Part shown: positions 16,928 to 26,108 of the stretch, piece by piece
Numbering within the stretch: the stretch's first letter is position 1
Layout: each line of letters starts with the position of its first letter
NCBI RefSeq assembly: GCF_010550675.1
Contig: NZ_JAAGOA010000020.1
Span: 1 to 64,000, forward strand
Direction of reading: 5' to 3'
Source: Phytoactinopolyspora halotolerans
Lineage (GTDB): Bacteria > Actinomycetota > Actinomycetes > Jiangellales > Jiangellaceae
DNA: 64,000 nucleotides
Program-made: the position numbers and the translations under genes
The notes under the pieces: model-generated
What the model was told of the DNA's origin: nothing
The model's database searches: none
Seen by the model: only the letters and a program-made list of their open reading frames with translations

Positions 16928-17868
16928 GCGATCACCTGTGTGCGCAGCTCCGCAGGCTCCAGCGCCACGGCGTCCGGTCCGTGTGTGGCGATCTCCTCGG
17001 CCAGCCGCGTCGTCGAGGAGTACCGCACCGTCGCGATCTCCCAGCCCGCCTCGTCGTCCGGACGGACGTCGATCGCCTGGCTGCGCAGAATGTGCCCGCT
17101 ACCCTCCCGGATCCGGACCTTCGCGGTCGGAAGGTCCCGGGGCTCCGCCGGTCCGAGCGCCGCCGCGGCGGCCCGGACCTCCTCCGACGGCGGTACGTCG
17201 TAGCTGCCCGGCACACCGTCCGGCTCCACGTCGCCGACGATCCGGGAGAGCCGGAACATCCGGGCGTCCTCGCGGTCGGTGTCGTAGCCGAGCACGTACC
17301 AGCGACCGTGCCAGGACAGGACGCTCCATGGCTGCAGGTGCCGCAGCATCGGGGTGGCGCTGGACGCCTTGCGGTGTGAGAAGCGCACCGGCTGCCGGTC
17401 CCGCACCGCCTCCCACAGCGGCCAGAACGCCGGCTCCTCGCCACCGACGCGCGGCTCGACCGCACCCAGCGCCCGCCGGTCCGCGTCCACCCCGGCCGCC
17501 TGTAGCTTCAGCACGGCATTGCTCGTCGCCGCGGCCAGGCCGGAATGCTGCCAGACCCGTGCGGCCAATCCGACCACCGCCGCCTCGTCCGGCTCCAACC
17601 GGATCTCCGGGAGTTCGAACTCCTGGCGAGAGATGCGGTATCCGGGCTCCTCGTCGCCGAACGGGTCGTTCGACCCCGTCTCGATCGGGATGCCGACCTC
17701 GCGCAGCTCATCCTTGTCGCGCTCGAACATGCGGTCGAACGCCTCGTCGCTCTGGCCACCATAGCCGCCGACCACCCGCCGAATCCTGCTCTTCGGCACA
17801 TAGCCACGCGCCACCAAGAGGCAGATGACCAGATTCATCAACCGTTCACTCTTGGCCTGCTGCGACAC
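16894..17868 (-). CDS. pafB: WYL-domain transcriptional activator PafB
   Basis: PafB is the partner of PafC. The roughly 324-residue product starts with a winged helix (KSERLMNLVICLLVARGYVP), contains the WYL core (LSWHGRWYVLGYD followed by RMFRLSRI) and the C-terminal WCX domain. GGAGG at 17878-17874 is ideally spaced for GTG 17868; an adjacent GTG at 17871 is too close to it. Proteins of this pair bind single-stranded DNA released by damage and recruit RNA polymerase to promoters with TTGTCRGTG-N8-TANNNT; one such site is at 37072-37094 in this window. Confidence 0.94.
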   Translation of the reverse strand: MSQQAKSERLMNLVICLLVARGYVPKSRIRRVVGGYGGQSDEAFDRMFERDKDELREVGIPIETGSNDPFGDEEPGYRISRQEFELPEIRLEPDEAAVVGLAARVWQHSGLAAATSNAVLKLQAAGVDADRRALGAVEPRVGGEEPAFWPLWEAVRDRQPVRFSHRKASSATPMLRHLQPWSVLSWHGRWYVLGYDTDREDARMFRLSRIVGDVEPDGVPGSYDVPPSEEVRAAAAALGPAEPRDLPTAKVRIREGSGHILRSQAIDVRPDDEAGWEIATVRYSSTTRLAEEIATHGPDAVALEPAELRTQVIAWLSKVAGVTT

Positions 17869-17958
17869 CACAACCTCCTCTCACGCCGACGTGAGTATCC
17901 CTCGGGTGAGGCAGACGTGCCCCCGTGCGCCGACTTCATCGCGAGACTACCTCTTGGC

Positions 17959-17964
17959 TACGCT
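17959..17964 (+). promoter_or_regulatory. -10 box placing a leaderless start on the DUF3866 gene
   Basis: TACGCT fits TANNNT and ends seven bases before the GTG at 17971, so transcription would begin at or next to the start codon. No ribosome site precedes the GTG. No clear -35 box is seen. Confidence 0.5.
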
Positions 17965-17970
17965 TTCGGG

Positions 17971-19188
17971 GTGATTCGGTGGCGAGGCGGCGTGGTGCGC
18001 GCGGTCCGGAAGACATGGCCCGGTGCATCCGAGCTGACAGTCGTGGTGGACGCGGGCATCCAGGAAACAGGCGACACATCCGGCGAGCACGATCGAAACG
18101 GCGACGCTCCACCCCGCGAGGTGCGGGCGCTGGCGTACACCCGGCTGGTCGGAGAGCCGCGACCCGGCGACCGCGTGCTGCTCAACACCACCGCGCTGGA
18201 CATGGGGCTCGGCACCGGCGGTTACGCGCACGTCATCGCCGTGCCGGACCGGCTCCCCACTGACCCGCCTGCCGGCCCCGGCCATCTGGTCAAAGCCCGG
18301 TATACACCGCTGCAGGCGACCGTCCTCGGCGCGGACGAGCAGGACTCGCCGTTCCACGAGGTGCTGCGCGACGCCGACGACCTTGCGGGCATGCCGGTGG
18401 TGATCGCCGATCTGCACTCCGCGTTACCGGCCATCGTCGCCGGGATCCGTGCCGGTGCGGGTACCGGGGATGCGACCGCGGACGCCACTGCGGACGCCAC
18501 CGGGGACGCGACTGCGAACGTCACGGGAGACGCCACCGCCACGCCGCGGGTGGCGTACGTGATGACCGACGGCGGCGCACTCCCACTCTGGCTCAGCCGG
18601 ACGGTCTCCGGCCTGTCCGAGGCAGGCTGGCTGACCGGGACGATCACCGTAGGGCAGGCATTCGGCGGTGACCACGAGGCGGTCACGCTGCACACTGGCC
18701 TGCTGGCGGCCCGCAACGTGCTCGGCGCGGACATCGCCGTGGTGGCGCAGGGCCCGGGCAACCTCGGCACCGGCACCCGGTGGGGTTTCTCCGGCGTGGC
18801 GTGCGGAGAAGCCGTGAACGCGTCAGTGATGCTGGGCGGCCGGCCGGTCGCGTCGCTGCGGATCAGCGAGGCCGACGCGCGGCCCCGGCACCACGGCGTA
18901 TCGCACCACAGTCTCACCGCATACGGTCGCGTGGCGCTGACCTCAGCCGATGTCGTGGTACCCCGGCTGGACGGGGAGTTCGGCGAGAAGGTCACCGGGC
19001 AGGCAGAGCGGCTCCGTGGCCGGCACAATCTGGTCACGGTGCCGGTCGACGGGTTGGACGGCGCGCTCCGTGACGTGCCGGTGCGGTTGTCCACGATGGG
19101 ACGAGGGCTGGACGAAGACCACGCCTACTTCCTCGCCGCCGCGGCGGCGGGACGGCACGCCGAGGCGTTGCTGCACCACGACAGCTGA
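17971..19188 (+). CDS. DUF3866 family protein
   Basis: The 405-residue product matches the actinobacterial DUF3866 family. Recognisable stretches are VIRWRGGVVRAV at the start, LNTTALDMGLGTGGYAHV, YVMTDGGALPLWLSRTV, TVGQAFGGDHEAVTLHTGL and a C-terminal RLSTMGRGLDEDHAYFLAA. Function is unknown. A Gly/Asp/Ala/Thr repeat (GDATADATADATGDATANV, nt 18465-18535) interrupts the domain and looks like local slippage. It is the only rightward gene inside the leftward pafBC-FKBP-pafA block and converges on the FKBP gene. GTG 17971 is chosen because of the leaderless -10 box and the conserved opening. Confidence 0.85.
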   Translation: MIRWRGGVVRAVRKTWPGASELTVVVDAGIQETGDTSGEHDRNGDAPPREVRALAYTRLVGEPRPGDRVLLNTTALDMGLGTGGYAHVIAVPDRLPTDPPAGPGHLVKARYTPLQATVLGADEQDSPFHEVLRDADDLAGMPVVIADLHSALPAIVAGIRAGAGTGDATADATADATGDATANVTGDATATPRVAYVMTDGGALPLWLSRTVSGLSEAGWLTGTITVGQAFGGDHEAVTLHTGLLAARNVLGADIAVVAQGPGNLGTGTRWGFSGVACGEAVNASVMLGGRPVASLRISEADARPRHHGVSHHSLTAYGRVALTSADVVVPRLDGEFGEKVTGQAERLRGRHNLVTVPVDGLDGALRDVPVRLSTMGRGLDEDHAYFLAAAAAGRHAEALLHHDS

Positions 19189-19245
19189 CCGAACCTACCC
19201 GGCGTCATCGAGCCAGGCGCCGGGCAGGTCACGCTGAGCACACCA

Positions 19246-19279
19246 TTCACACGACTGTATGTGCGACCTGTCGTGTGAA
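19246..19279. terminator. Hairpin between DUF3866 gene and FKBP gene
   Basis: TTCACACGAC (19246-19255) is repeated inverted as GTCGTGTGAA (19270-19279) with a 14-base loop, in the gap between converging genes. The arm sequence TCACACGAC is also the core of the repeat array at 50.5-50.8 kb. Confidence 0.6.
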
Positions 19280-19312
19280 CATTCGCCGGTCTCGGCGGCG
19301 TCGGCCCGGCGC

Positions 19313-19681
19313 CTACCGGCCGACGGCGAGCAGGTCGATGATGAAGATCAGGGTCTTCCCGGCCAACCGATGGCCGCTCCCGGGCGGCCCATACGCCAGA
19401 TGCGGCGGGATGACCAGCTGGCGCCGGCCACCCTCACGCATCCCGGGAATACCCTCCTGCCAACCCTGGATGAGCCCGGTGAGCGGGAACTCGATCGGCG
19501 TGCCCCGGTTCCAGGACGCGTCGAACTCCTCGCCGGAGTCATAATCCACGCCGACGTAGTGCACCGTCACCTGGGCACCGGGCACGGCCTCCGAGCCGTC
19601 GCCCGACCAGATGTCGGTGATCTCGAGCTGCTCGGGCGCCGCGCCCACCGGAAAGTCGACCTCGGGTCGTTCTAACGTCAT
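19313..19681 (-). CDS. FKBP-type peptidyl-prolyl cis-trans isomerase
   Basis: The 122-residue protein is a single FKBP domain without signal peptide, so cytoplasmic. The catalytic pocket is complete: VTVHYVGVDYDSGEEFDASW, IQGWQEGIPGMREGGRRQL and IPPHLAYG, ending with TLIFIIDLLAV. It catalyses proline isomerisation in folding proteins. It follows the FKBP lipoprotein gene by 12 bp on the same strand, in the conserved pafA-FKBP neighbourhood. Confidence 0.95.
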   Translation of the reverse strand: MTLERPEVDFPVGAAPEQLEITDIWSGDGSEAVPGAQVTVHYVGVDYDSGEEFDASWNRGTPIEFPLTGLIQGWQEGIPGMREGGRRQLVIPPHLAYGPPGSGHRLAGKTLIFIIDLLAVGR

Positions 19682-19693
19682 AGGGCAGAGATC

Positions 19694-20929
19694 CTAGTAG
19701 CTTCCGACGATGTCGATGACCAGGGCGATGGCCGGCGTGTCCTCCTCGCCCGTTCCTCCGGAGGCGTCTTCCGAGGTGAGGCGGGTGATCAGGCGGGAAC
19801 CGACGGTCAGCCCGTCGGACACGTCGTCCCAGCCGGGCAGGGTGGCGAAGCTCTCGATCGGAATCAGCTGCCCCGGACCGTTGCCGCTCTCCCAGGTGCC
19901 CTGCGAGTTCTCGCCGTCCGGGTACGGAGCCTCCAGCATCTGCGCGGCGATCAATGCGCCCTCGCCGATCTCCTCGCCGTCACCACGAGCCACGACGGTG
20001 GTGTCGGACTCCTCCGGCGCGTCCGGCGCGTCCGAGAAGTCGACCGTCGGCTGACCGCTATCGCCACCTTCGACCAGCGGCAAGTCCTCCGGCAGATCCT
20101 CTACCGGCTCACCCGAAGCACTCGCTTCCGGATCGATCGAGTCGACGATGTCGACGACGAAAACCAGCGTGTCTTCCTGCAGGTCGTGACCTTCCTGCGC
20201 ACCATAGGCCTGGTCCGCCGGGATGGTCAGCACCACGCGCGAGCCGACCTTCTGGCCGGTCAGCCCTTCTTGCCAACCGGTGATGACGCCGCCCAGCGGG
20301 AATCCGGCCACCTGTCCCCGCTCGAACGAACTGTCGAAGACGTAGGGCTGCTCTTCGCCGTCTCCGCCGGACTCGTCCTCAGTCTCGGCGTCCTCCCCGT
20401 CGGCGGCACCGCCGGCCGCGGCATCGGACTCCTCAGTCGCCTCGTCGGATGGCTCGCCCTCCCCGGAGCCTTCCGCGTCGCCGGAGTCTTCCGCGTCACC
20501 GGAGCCCTCCGCGTCACCGGAGCCCTCCGCGTCACCGGAGCCCTCGGCATCGCCGGAGCCCTCGGCATCGCCGGAGCCCTCGGCATCGCCGGAGCCCTCG
20601 GCATCGCCGGAGCCCTCGGCATCGCCGCCGTCATCCGGCTGCTCGCCTCCGGTCGCGTCCTCCTGCGGCGCACGAGGCTCCCAGGTCTGGCCGTGGTAGT
20701 TAGCGACGACGAAGTCGCTCTCGCCGACCTCGCGGCCGTCGCCTTCGGACACGACCTCGACTTCGAGCTCCTCAGGAGGATCGGTGTCCGGGATCTCCAG
20801 CGTCGGTGTCTCACCGAACTCGCCGGTCACGGAGATGTCAGAATCCGACGACGAGTCATCGTCGCCGCATGCGGCCAAGACCAGACCCGCGGCCACCAGC
20901 GGTGCTATCAGCAGACGTGTGGTACGCAC
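19694..20929 (-). CDS. FKBP-type isomerase lipoprotein with acidic repeat insert
   Basis: An N-terminal lipobox (LVAAGLVLAAC) predicts a lipid-anchored extracytoplasmic protein. A first FKBP domain begins with VVANYHGQTWE and resumes, after about 105 inserted residues, at FDSSFERGQVAGFPLGGVI and GWQEGLTGQKVGSRVVLTIP. The insert includes nine GDAE(G/D)S hexapeptides and is strongly acidic; it falls in the loop before the FDSS strand. A second, degenerate FKBP-like domain follows and lacks the usual FDSS and AYG residues. GTG 20929 is chosen because it gives a normal signal peptide and GAGGA lies ten bases upstream. Confidence 0.9.
   Translation of the reverse strand: MRTTRLLIAPLVAAGLVLAACGDDDSSSDSDISVTGEFGETPTLEIPDTDPPEELEVEVVSEGDGREVGESDFVVANYHGQTWEPRAPQEDATGGEQPDDGGDAEGSGDAEGSGDAEGSGDAEGSGDAEGSGDAEGSGDAEGSGDAEDSGDAEGSGEGEPSDEATEESDAAAGGAADGEDAETEDESGGDGEEQPYVFDSSFERGQVAGFPLGGVITGWQEGLTGQKVGSRVVLTIPADQAYGAQEGHDLQEDTLVFVVDIVDSIDPEASASGEPVEDLPEDLPLVEGGDSGQPTVDFSDAPDAPEESDTTVVARGDGEEIGEGALIAAQMLEAPYPDGENSQGTWESGNGPGQLIPIESFATLPGWDDVSDGLTVGSRLITRLTSEDASGGTGEEDTPAIALVIDIVGSY
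20465..20626 (-). repeat. 18-bp tandem repeat, nine copies, in FKBP lipoprotein gene
   Basis: Nine 18-bp units encode GDAEGS (one GDAEDS). The units nearest 20626 are nearly identical and the distal ones differ by single bases, the pattern expected from ongoing slippage at one end. The period equals that of the GSGNGA array at 1162-1251. Confidence 0.93.
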
Positions 20930-21055
20930 TGTGGACAATTCCTCAAACCTTCAGTATGTGGACGGCACAAGACACCCACCCTAGACCCGGATGCTGAGAA
21001 CTCGTTAAAGAAACTCGCAGCACACCCGACGTGCCCAGCAAGTGCCGCTACAACG

Positions 21056-22417
21056 TTACATGCTGTCGATGAGCCGGGCCACGCGCTCGTCGGTGGAACG
21101 GAACGGATCCTTGCACAGCACGGTGCGCTGTGCCTGGTCGTTCAGCTTGAGATGCACCCAGTCGACGGTGAAGTCCCGGCGGCGCTCCTGCGCGCGCTTG
21201 ATGAACTCGCCGCGCAGCTTGGCACGGGTGGTCTGCGGTGGCACCGACTTCGCCTCGAAGATCTCGATGTCCCGGGCGACCCGCGCCACCGAGCCTCGTC
21301 GCTCCATCAGGTAATACAGACCTCGGCCGCGATGGATGTCGTGGTACGCAAGGTCGAGCTGGGCGACCCTCGGGTGCGACAGCGTGATGCCGTTCTTCGC
21401 CCGGTAGCGCTCGATCAACCGGTACTTGGTCACCCAGTCGATTTCGCGCTCGATCAACGCCAGGTCCCCGGTGTCGACCGCCTTCAATGTGCGCTCCCAG
21501 AGCTCGAGGATGCGCCGGATCAGCGGAGTATCGATCTCTCGACGCTCGACGAAGTTGCGCGCCTTCGTGAAGTACTCTTCCTGGATCTCCAGCGCCGACG
21601 CCTCCCGGCCGCCGGCGAGGCGGACCTTGCGGCGACCGGTGATGTCGTGGCTGATCTCCCGGATCGCCCGGATGGGGTTCTCCAGCCCGAGGTCACGCAG
21701 GCCGACGCCGGCCTCGATCATCCGGAGCACCAGATCGGTCGTGCCGATCTTCAGCAACGTGGTGCTCTCGTTCATGTTCGAGTCACCGACGATGACGTGC
21801 AGGCGCCGATAACGCTCCGCGTCGGCATGTGGCTCGTCGCGTGTGTTGATGATCGGCCTGCTGCGCGTGGTGGCGCTGGAGACACCCTCCCAGATGTGCT
21901 CCGCGCGCTGACTCACGGCGAACATGGCGCCCCGCGGCGTCTGCAACACCTTGCCGGCACCACAGATGATCTGACGGGTCACCAGAAACGGGATCAGGAC
22001 GTCGGCCAGCCGGGAGAACTCACCGTGCCGACCGACCAGGTAATTCTCGTGACACCCGTAGGAGTTGCCCGCGGAGTCGGTGTTGTTCTTGAACAAGTAG
22101 ACGTCACCGACGATGCCCTCTTCGGCGAGCCGCCGCTCGGCGTCGACCAGCAGACCCTCCAGCACCCGCTCGCCGGCCTTGTCATGGGCGACCAGGTCGG
22201 TGATGGAGTCACACTCCGGTGTGGCGTATTCCGGGTGGCTGCCGACATCCAGGTACAGCCGCGCACCGTTGGACAGGAACACGTTGCTGCTGCGTCCCCA
22301 GGTGACGACGCGGCGGAACAGGTATCGCGCGACCTCGTCGGGTGAGAGCCGGCGTTGCCCTCGGAAGGTGCACGTGACGCCATACTCGTTCTCTAACCCG
22401 AAGATGCGGCGATCCAT
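21056..22417 (-). CDS. pafA: Pup-protein ligase PafA
   Basis: PafA attaches Pup through its C-terminal Glu to substrate lysines, using ATP. The 453-residue protein has the glutamine-synthetase-like fold: GLENEYG (Mg-ATP Glu) at residues 7-13, the catalytic Asp57 in [31 protein letters not shown] and [13 protein letters not shown]. The start is ATG 22417, 9 bp after prcA. Unlike Dop it has no long loop after the first strands, which separates the two paralogues. Confidence 0.97.
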   Translation of the reverse strand: MDRRIFGLENEYGVTCTFRGQRRLSPDEVARYLFRRVVTWGRSSNVFLSNGARLYLDVGSHPEYATPECDSITDLVAHDKAGERVLEGLLVDAERRLAEEGIVGDVYLFKNNTDSAGNSYGCHENYLVGRHGEFSRLADVLIPFLVTRQIICGAGKVLQTPRGAMFAVSQRAEHIWEGVSSATTRSRPIINTRDEPHADAERYRRLHVIVGDSNMNESTTLLKIGTTDLVLRMIEAGVGLRDLGLENPIRAIREISHDITGRRKVRLAGGREASALEIQEEYFTKARNFVERREIDTPLIRRILELWERTLKAVDTGDLALIEREIDWVTKYRLIERYRAKNGITLSHPRVAQLDLAYHDIHRGRGLYYLMERRGSVARVARDIEIFEAKSVPPQTTRAKLRGEFIKRAQERRRDFTVDWVHLKLNDQAQRTVLCKDPFRSTDERVARLIDSM

Positions 22418-22426
22418 AAAACGACT

Positions 22427-23206
22427 CTAGTCCTCTGATTGCTCCGACGGGGTATCTGTTATGTCTCGATCTGTTGTGTCTTCATCCCCCGTACCCTGCA
22501 CGTCCGGCTGCGTCCGGTGCAGCAGCGACTCCAGCTGGCTGCCCCGGAGACGACGGAAGGTGCGGCGCGGGCGGCTACGATCCAGAACGGCGACTTCCAG
22601 CTGCGAGGTCGCGATCTCCCGCACGTCGCCCCCGTTCTCCCGGCCGAGCGCGTCCACGGCCAGCCGAAGCGAATCCTCGAGGGTGGCCGAGCGCTGGAAG
22701 TTCTCCCGGACGTAGGTGGAGACCTGGTCGGACGGGCCACCCATCACGCTGAAGCCGTCTTGCGAGAACACCGATCCATCGAAGACGATCCGGTAGATCT
22801 CGTCGCTGCTCTCGTCGGCACCGAGCTCCGCCACGACCAGCTCGACCTCATAGGCCTTCGGATCCTGGGTGAAGATGGTCCCCAGCGTCTGGGCATAGAC
22901 GTTGGCCAGCGCGCGACCGGAGACGTCGACCCGGTCGAAGGAATACCCGCGCAGATCGGCGAGCCGCACGCCGGCCTGGCGAAGCACCTCGAATTCGTTG
23001 TACTTGCCCACCGCGGCGAAGGCGATCCGGTCATAGATCTCACTGATCTTGTGCAGCGAGGGCGAGGGATTCTCCGCGACGAAGAGGATCCCCCCTTCGT
23101 ATTGCAGAACGACGACCGAGCGCGACCGGGCGATTCCCTTGCGGGCATAGTCCGCCCGGTCCTTCATGATCTGTTCGGGCGAAACGTATCCGAACTGCAT
23201 CGACAC
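22427..23206 (-). CDS. prcA: 20S proteasome alpha subunit
   Basis: The 259-residue subunit opens with the alpha-type N-terminal gate segment ([20 protein letters not shown]), followed by the Ntn-hydrolase fold without a catalytic Thr ([17 protein letters not shown]). The C-terminal 40 residues are a Thr/Asp/Gln/Ser-rich acidic tail, variable in the family. GTG 23206 with GAGAGGA nine bases upstream is chosen; ATG 23200 is possible. It forms the outer rings that dock Arc. Confidence 0.96.
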   Translation of the reverse strand: MSMQFGYVSPEQIMKDRADYARKGIARSRSVVVLQYEGGILFVAENPSPSLHKISEIYDRIAFAAVGKYNEFEVLRQAGVRLADLRGYSFDRVDVSGRALANVYAQTLGTIFTQDPKAYEVELVVAELGADESSDEIYRIVFDGSVFSQDGFSVMGGPSDQVSTYVRENFQRSATLEDSLRLAVDALGRENGGDVREIATSQLEVAVLDRSRPRRTFRRLRGSQLESLLHRTQPDVQGTGDEDTTDRDITDTPSEQSED

Positions 23207-23278
23207 CGGTGGTGATCCTCTCCGAGGCGGGTTGGGTCAGGTCAGGGTCAGTCAACGACGGGTGGGTATCCGGGCCGG

Positions 23279-24127
23279 TCAGCTCAGCGGCGCCTGCGGA
23301 CCGTCCGGACGGTCGCCACGGGCGGACACCACCCGGTCGACCAGTGGGGCGATCGACTCGTTCGAGTAACGTTCGAAGCCGTTCTCGTCGACCACGGTGA
23401 TGATCGGGAAGATCTTGCGATACATGTCCGGCCCGCCGGTCGCGGAGTCGTCCTCCGCGGCGTCATAGAGCGCCTGAATACAGGCCACCACGGCGTCCTC
23501 GCTGCTGAAGTCCTCCCGGAACAGCTTCTTCAGCGCGCCCCGGGCGAACAGCGAGCCCGAACCCACCGAGTAGAAGTCATGCTCCTCAGACCGCGCGCCC
23601 GTCGGGTCATAGGAGAAGATCTGCCCCCGGCTGTTGCCCGGATCGAACCCGGCGAACAGCGGCACGGCCACCAGACCCTGCATCGCCAGCCCGAGGTTGG
23701 CGCGGATCATGTGCGCCAGCCGGTTGGCCTTACCTTCCAGGGAAAGGACCGTTCCCTCGATCTTCTCGTAGTGCTCCAGCTCCAGTTGGAACAGCCGCAC
23801 CAGCTCCAGGGCGATGCCCATGGTGCCGGCGATGCCGACCGCCGAGTACTCGTCGGCCTGGAAGACCTTCTCCGCGTCCCGCTGCGAGATCAGGTTTCCC
23901 GCCGTCGCCCGGCGGTCTCCGGCCATCACGACTCCGCCGGGGAACGTCACTGCCACGATGGTGGTGCCGTGCGGTGCGAGCCCGGAATGGTCCGCGTACT
24001 CCGTTGCACCGGCAAGCCGACGCCCCGGCAACATCTCCGGGGCGTACTGGCTCAGAAAGTCGGTGAACGACGATGTCCCGGCTGTCATGAAGGCCGCTGG
24101 GAGGCGGCCGAAACCGGAGAGATCCAC
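23279..24127 (-). CDS. prcB: 20S proteasome beta subunit (catalytic)
   Basis: The 282-residue precursor carries a 54-residue propeptide that must be cleaved before Thr55 (PHG|TTIVAV) to expose the N-terminal nucleophile. The expected Asp and Lys partners follow in [15 protein letters not shown] and downstream strands, and [17 protein letters not shown] is typical. The GTG start directly follows the pup TAA, so the two are translationally linked. A 72-bp gap separates it from prcA. Confidence 0.97.
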   Translation of the reverse strand: MDLSGFGRLPAAFMTAGTSSFTDFLSQYAPEMLPGRRLAGATEYADHSGLAPHGTTIVAVTFPGGVVMAGDRRATAGNLISQRDAEKVFQADEYSAVGIAGTMGIALELVRLFQLELEHYEKIEGTVLSLEGKANRLAHMIRANLGLAMQGLVAVPLFAGFDPGNSRGQIFSYDPTGARSEEHDFYSVGSGSLFARGALKKLFREDFSSEDAVVACIQALYDAAEDDSATGGPDMYRKIFPIITVVDENGFERYSNESIAPLVDRVVSARGDRPDGPQAPLS

Positions 24128-24349
24128 TTACTCCCCACCCTTCTGCACGAAGGACCTGACGAAGTCCTCGGCGTTCTCTTCCAGCACCTCGTCGATCTCG
24201 TCGAGCATCTCGTCGACGTCGTCCGCCAGCTTCTCCTGGCGGTCCTTGACCTCGTCGGCGGCCTCGGCTGCCTGGGCCTCTTCGGACTCGACGTCCTCGT
24301 TACGGCGTGGCTGCTTGCGCTGCTGCCCGCCAGCGGTATCACGCGCCAT
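24128..24349 (-). CDS. pup: Prokaryotic ubiquitin-like protein Pup, GGE form
   Basis: Pup is a disordered 73-residue tag. It has the expected N-terminal Gln/Arg-rich region, the central coiled-coil segment that binds Arc (KDRQEKLADDVDEMLDEIDE) and the C-terminal FVRSFVQKGGE. The last codon is GAG, so the protein ends in Glu as made and needs no deamidation by Dop. ATG 24349 has GGAGG six bases upstream; a TTG two codons earlier touches the ribosome site. The stop is immediately followed by prcB. Confidence 0.96.
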   Translation of the reverse strand: MARDTAGGQQRKQPRRNEDVESEEAQAAEAADEVKDRQEKLADDVDEMLDEIDEVLEENAEDFVRSFVQKGGE

Positions 24350-24502
24350 CGTCAACCTCCGATTCGTCGCTACCTAAGACCCTATCCACAGAACACCCGC
24401 TTAGACCCCTGGGGACCAGATCATGACACGGAGTTCTTCTTCCGCCATGAGCGAACCCGGCCATGCGAGCCTCGCTGCGCTGCACACCCATCAGAGCACC
24501 CA

Positions 24503-26014
24503 TCAGCGCGCGGTCAGCTCGCTGACCAGGTCGGCTGCAGTTTCGCATCGGTCCAGCAACGCGCCCACATGGGTTTTCGTCCCGCGTACCGGGTCCAGCG
24601 TCGGTACCCGTTGCAACGCGTCTCGCCCGGGCAGATCGAAGATGACCGAGTCCCAGGACGCCGCCGCGATGGTGTCGGCATATTTGTCCAGGCAACGACC
24701 CCGGAAGTACGCCCGGGTGTCGTCCGGTGGATGCTCCACCGCCTGCCGTACCTGCTCATCGGTGAGCAGCCGTTGCATGCGCGAGCGCTCTACCAGCCGG
24801 TGATACAGGCCGCGCTCCGGGCGGACATCCGAGTATTGGAGATCGACGAGGTGCAGCTTCGGGCTCGCCCAGTCCAGACCGTCCCGGTCCCGGTACGACT
24901 CCAGCAGCGCCAGCTTGGCCACCCAGTCCAACTGGTCGGACAGCGCCATCGGATCATTGCCCAGCGTGGTGACGATCGACTCCCAGCGGTCCAGCACGTC
25001 CGCGGTCACCGGGTCCACATCCGTGCCGTACCGGTCCTCCACGAACTTCCGGGCCTGTTCGGCATACTCGGCCTGCAGCTGAACCGCCGTCAGCCGACGG
25101 CCGTCGGTCAGCTCCACCTGGTGTTGCAGGCTCGGGTCGTGGGAGACGTCATGCAGAGCGCCGACCGGACGTTCGACCGAGAAGTCCCAGCCCAGGAAGC
25201 CCTCCTCGATCATGGCCAGGACCAGCGAGGTGCTCCCCAGCTTGACGTACGTGGAGATCTCGGACAGGTTCGCGTCCCCGACGATCACGTGGAGCCGACG
25301 GTGTTTCTCCGGATCCGCGTGCGGCTCGTCCCGGGTATTGATGATCGGACGCTTCAGCGTCGTCTCCAGCCCTACCTCGACCTCGAAGTAGTCGGCACGC
25401 TGCGAAAGCTGGAAGCCGTCCCGGCCGCCGTCCTGCCCGATGCCGACCCGGCCCGAGCCGCACACCACCGGCCGCGAGACGAAGAACGGCACCAGGTAGC
25501 GGACGATGTCCGCGAACGGCGTCGCCCGGTTCATCAGGTAGTTCTCGTGGCAGCCGTAGGAGGCGCCTTTGTTGTCCACGTTGTTCTTGTACAGCTGAAT
25601 GGGCGACGCGCCGGGCAGGCCGGACGCGAACCGGGCGGCCTCGGCCATGATCCGCTCGCCCGCCTTGTCCCAGATCACCGCGTCCAGCGGATTGGTCACC
25701 TCGGGCGAGGAGTACTCCGGGTGCGCGTGGTCGACGTACAGCCGCGCCCCGTTCGTCAGGATGACGTTGGCCAGGCCGATCTCCTCGTCGGTGAGCTGGC
25801 TCGGGTCGGCCCCGGTGCGGGAGAGTTCGAACCCGCGCGCGTCCCGGAGCGGGTTCTCCTCCTCGAAGTCCCAGCGGGCCCGCCGGGCGCGGGCACGCTG
25901 TCCCGCGTAGGCGTTGACCACCTGCGACGAGGTCAGCATGGAGTTGGCGGCTGGGTTGCTGGGCACCGAGATGCCGTACTCGGTCTCGATGCCCATGATG
26001 CGACGTGCGCTCAT
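24503..26014 (-). CDS. dop: Depupylase/deamidase Dop
   Basis: Dop cleaves Pup from substrates and, where Pup ends in Gln, deamidates it. The 503-residue protein shares the PafA fold: MGIETEYG (residues 7-14), the nucleophilic Asp95 in [31 protein letters not shown] and [13 protein letters not shown]. The Dop-specific loop (about residues 40-80, [20 protein letters not shown]) is present. As Pup already ends in Glu here, depupylation is probably its only needed activity. It lies 153 bp upstream of pup on the same strand. Confidence 0.97.
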   Translation of the reverse strand: MSARRIMGIETEYGISVPSNPAANSMLTSSQVVNAYAGQRARARRARWDFEEENPLRDARGFELSRTGADPSQLTDEEIGLANVILTNGARLYVDHAHPEYSSPEVTNPLDAVIWDKAGERIMAEAARFASGLPGASPIQLYKNNVDNKGASYGCHENYLMNRATPFADIVRYLVPFFVSRPVVCGSGRVGIGQDGGRDGFQLSQRADYFEVEVGLETTLKRPIINTRDEPHADPEKHRRLHVIVGDANLSEISTYVKLGSTSLVLAMIEEGFLGWDFSVERPVGALHDVSHDPSLQHQVELTDGRRLTAVQLQAEYAEQARKFVEDRYGTDVDPVTADVLDRWESIVTTLGNDPMALSDQLDWVAKLALLESYRDRDGLDWASPKLHLVDLQYSDVRPERGLYHRLVERSRMQRLLTDEQVRQAVEHPPDDTRAYFRGRCLDKYADTIAAASWDSVIFDLPGRDALQRVPTLDPVRGTKTHVGALLDRCETAADLVSELTAR

Positions 26015-26108
26015 GGATCGAGCCTACGTGAGAGTTCGTGATTCACGGTCATCTCCGGTACCCATGCGGGCTACCCGGCACACATACGTGACCCCGCACC
26101 CACAGCGT

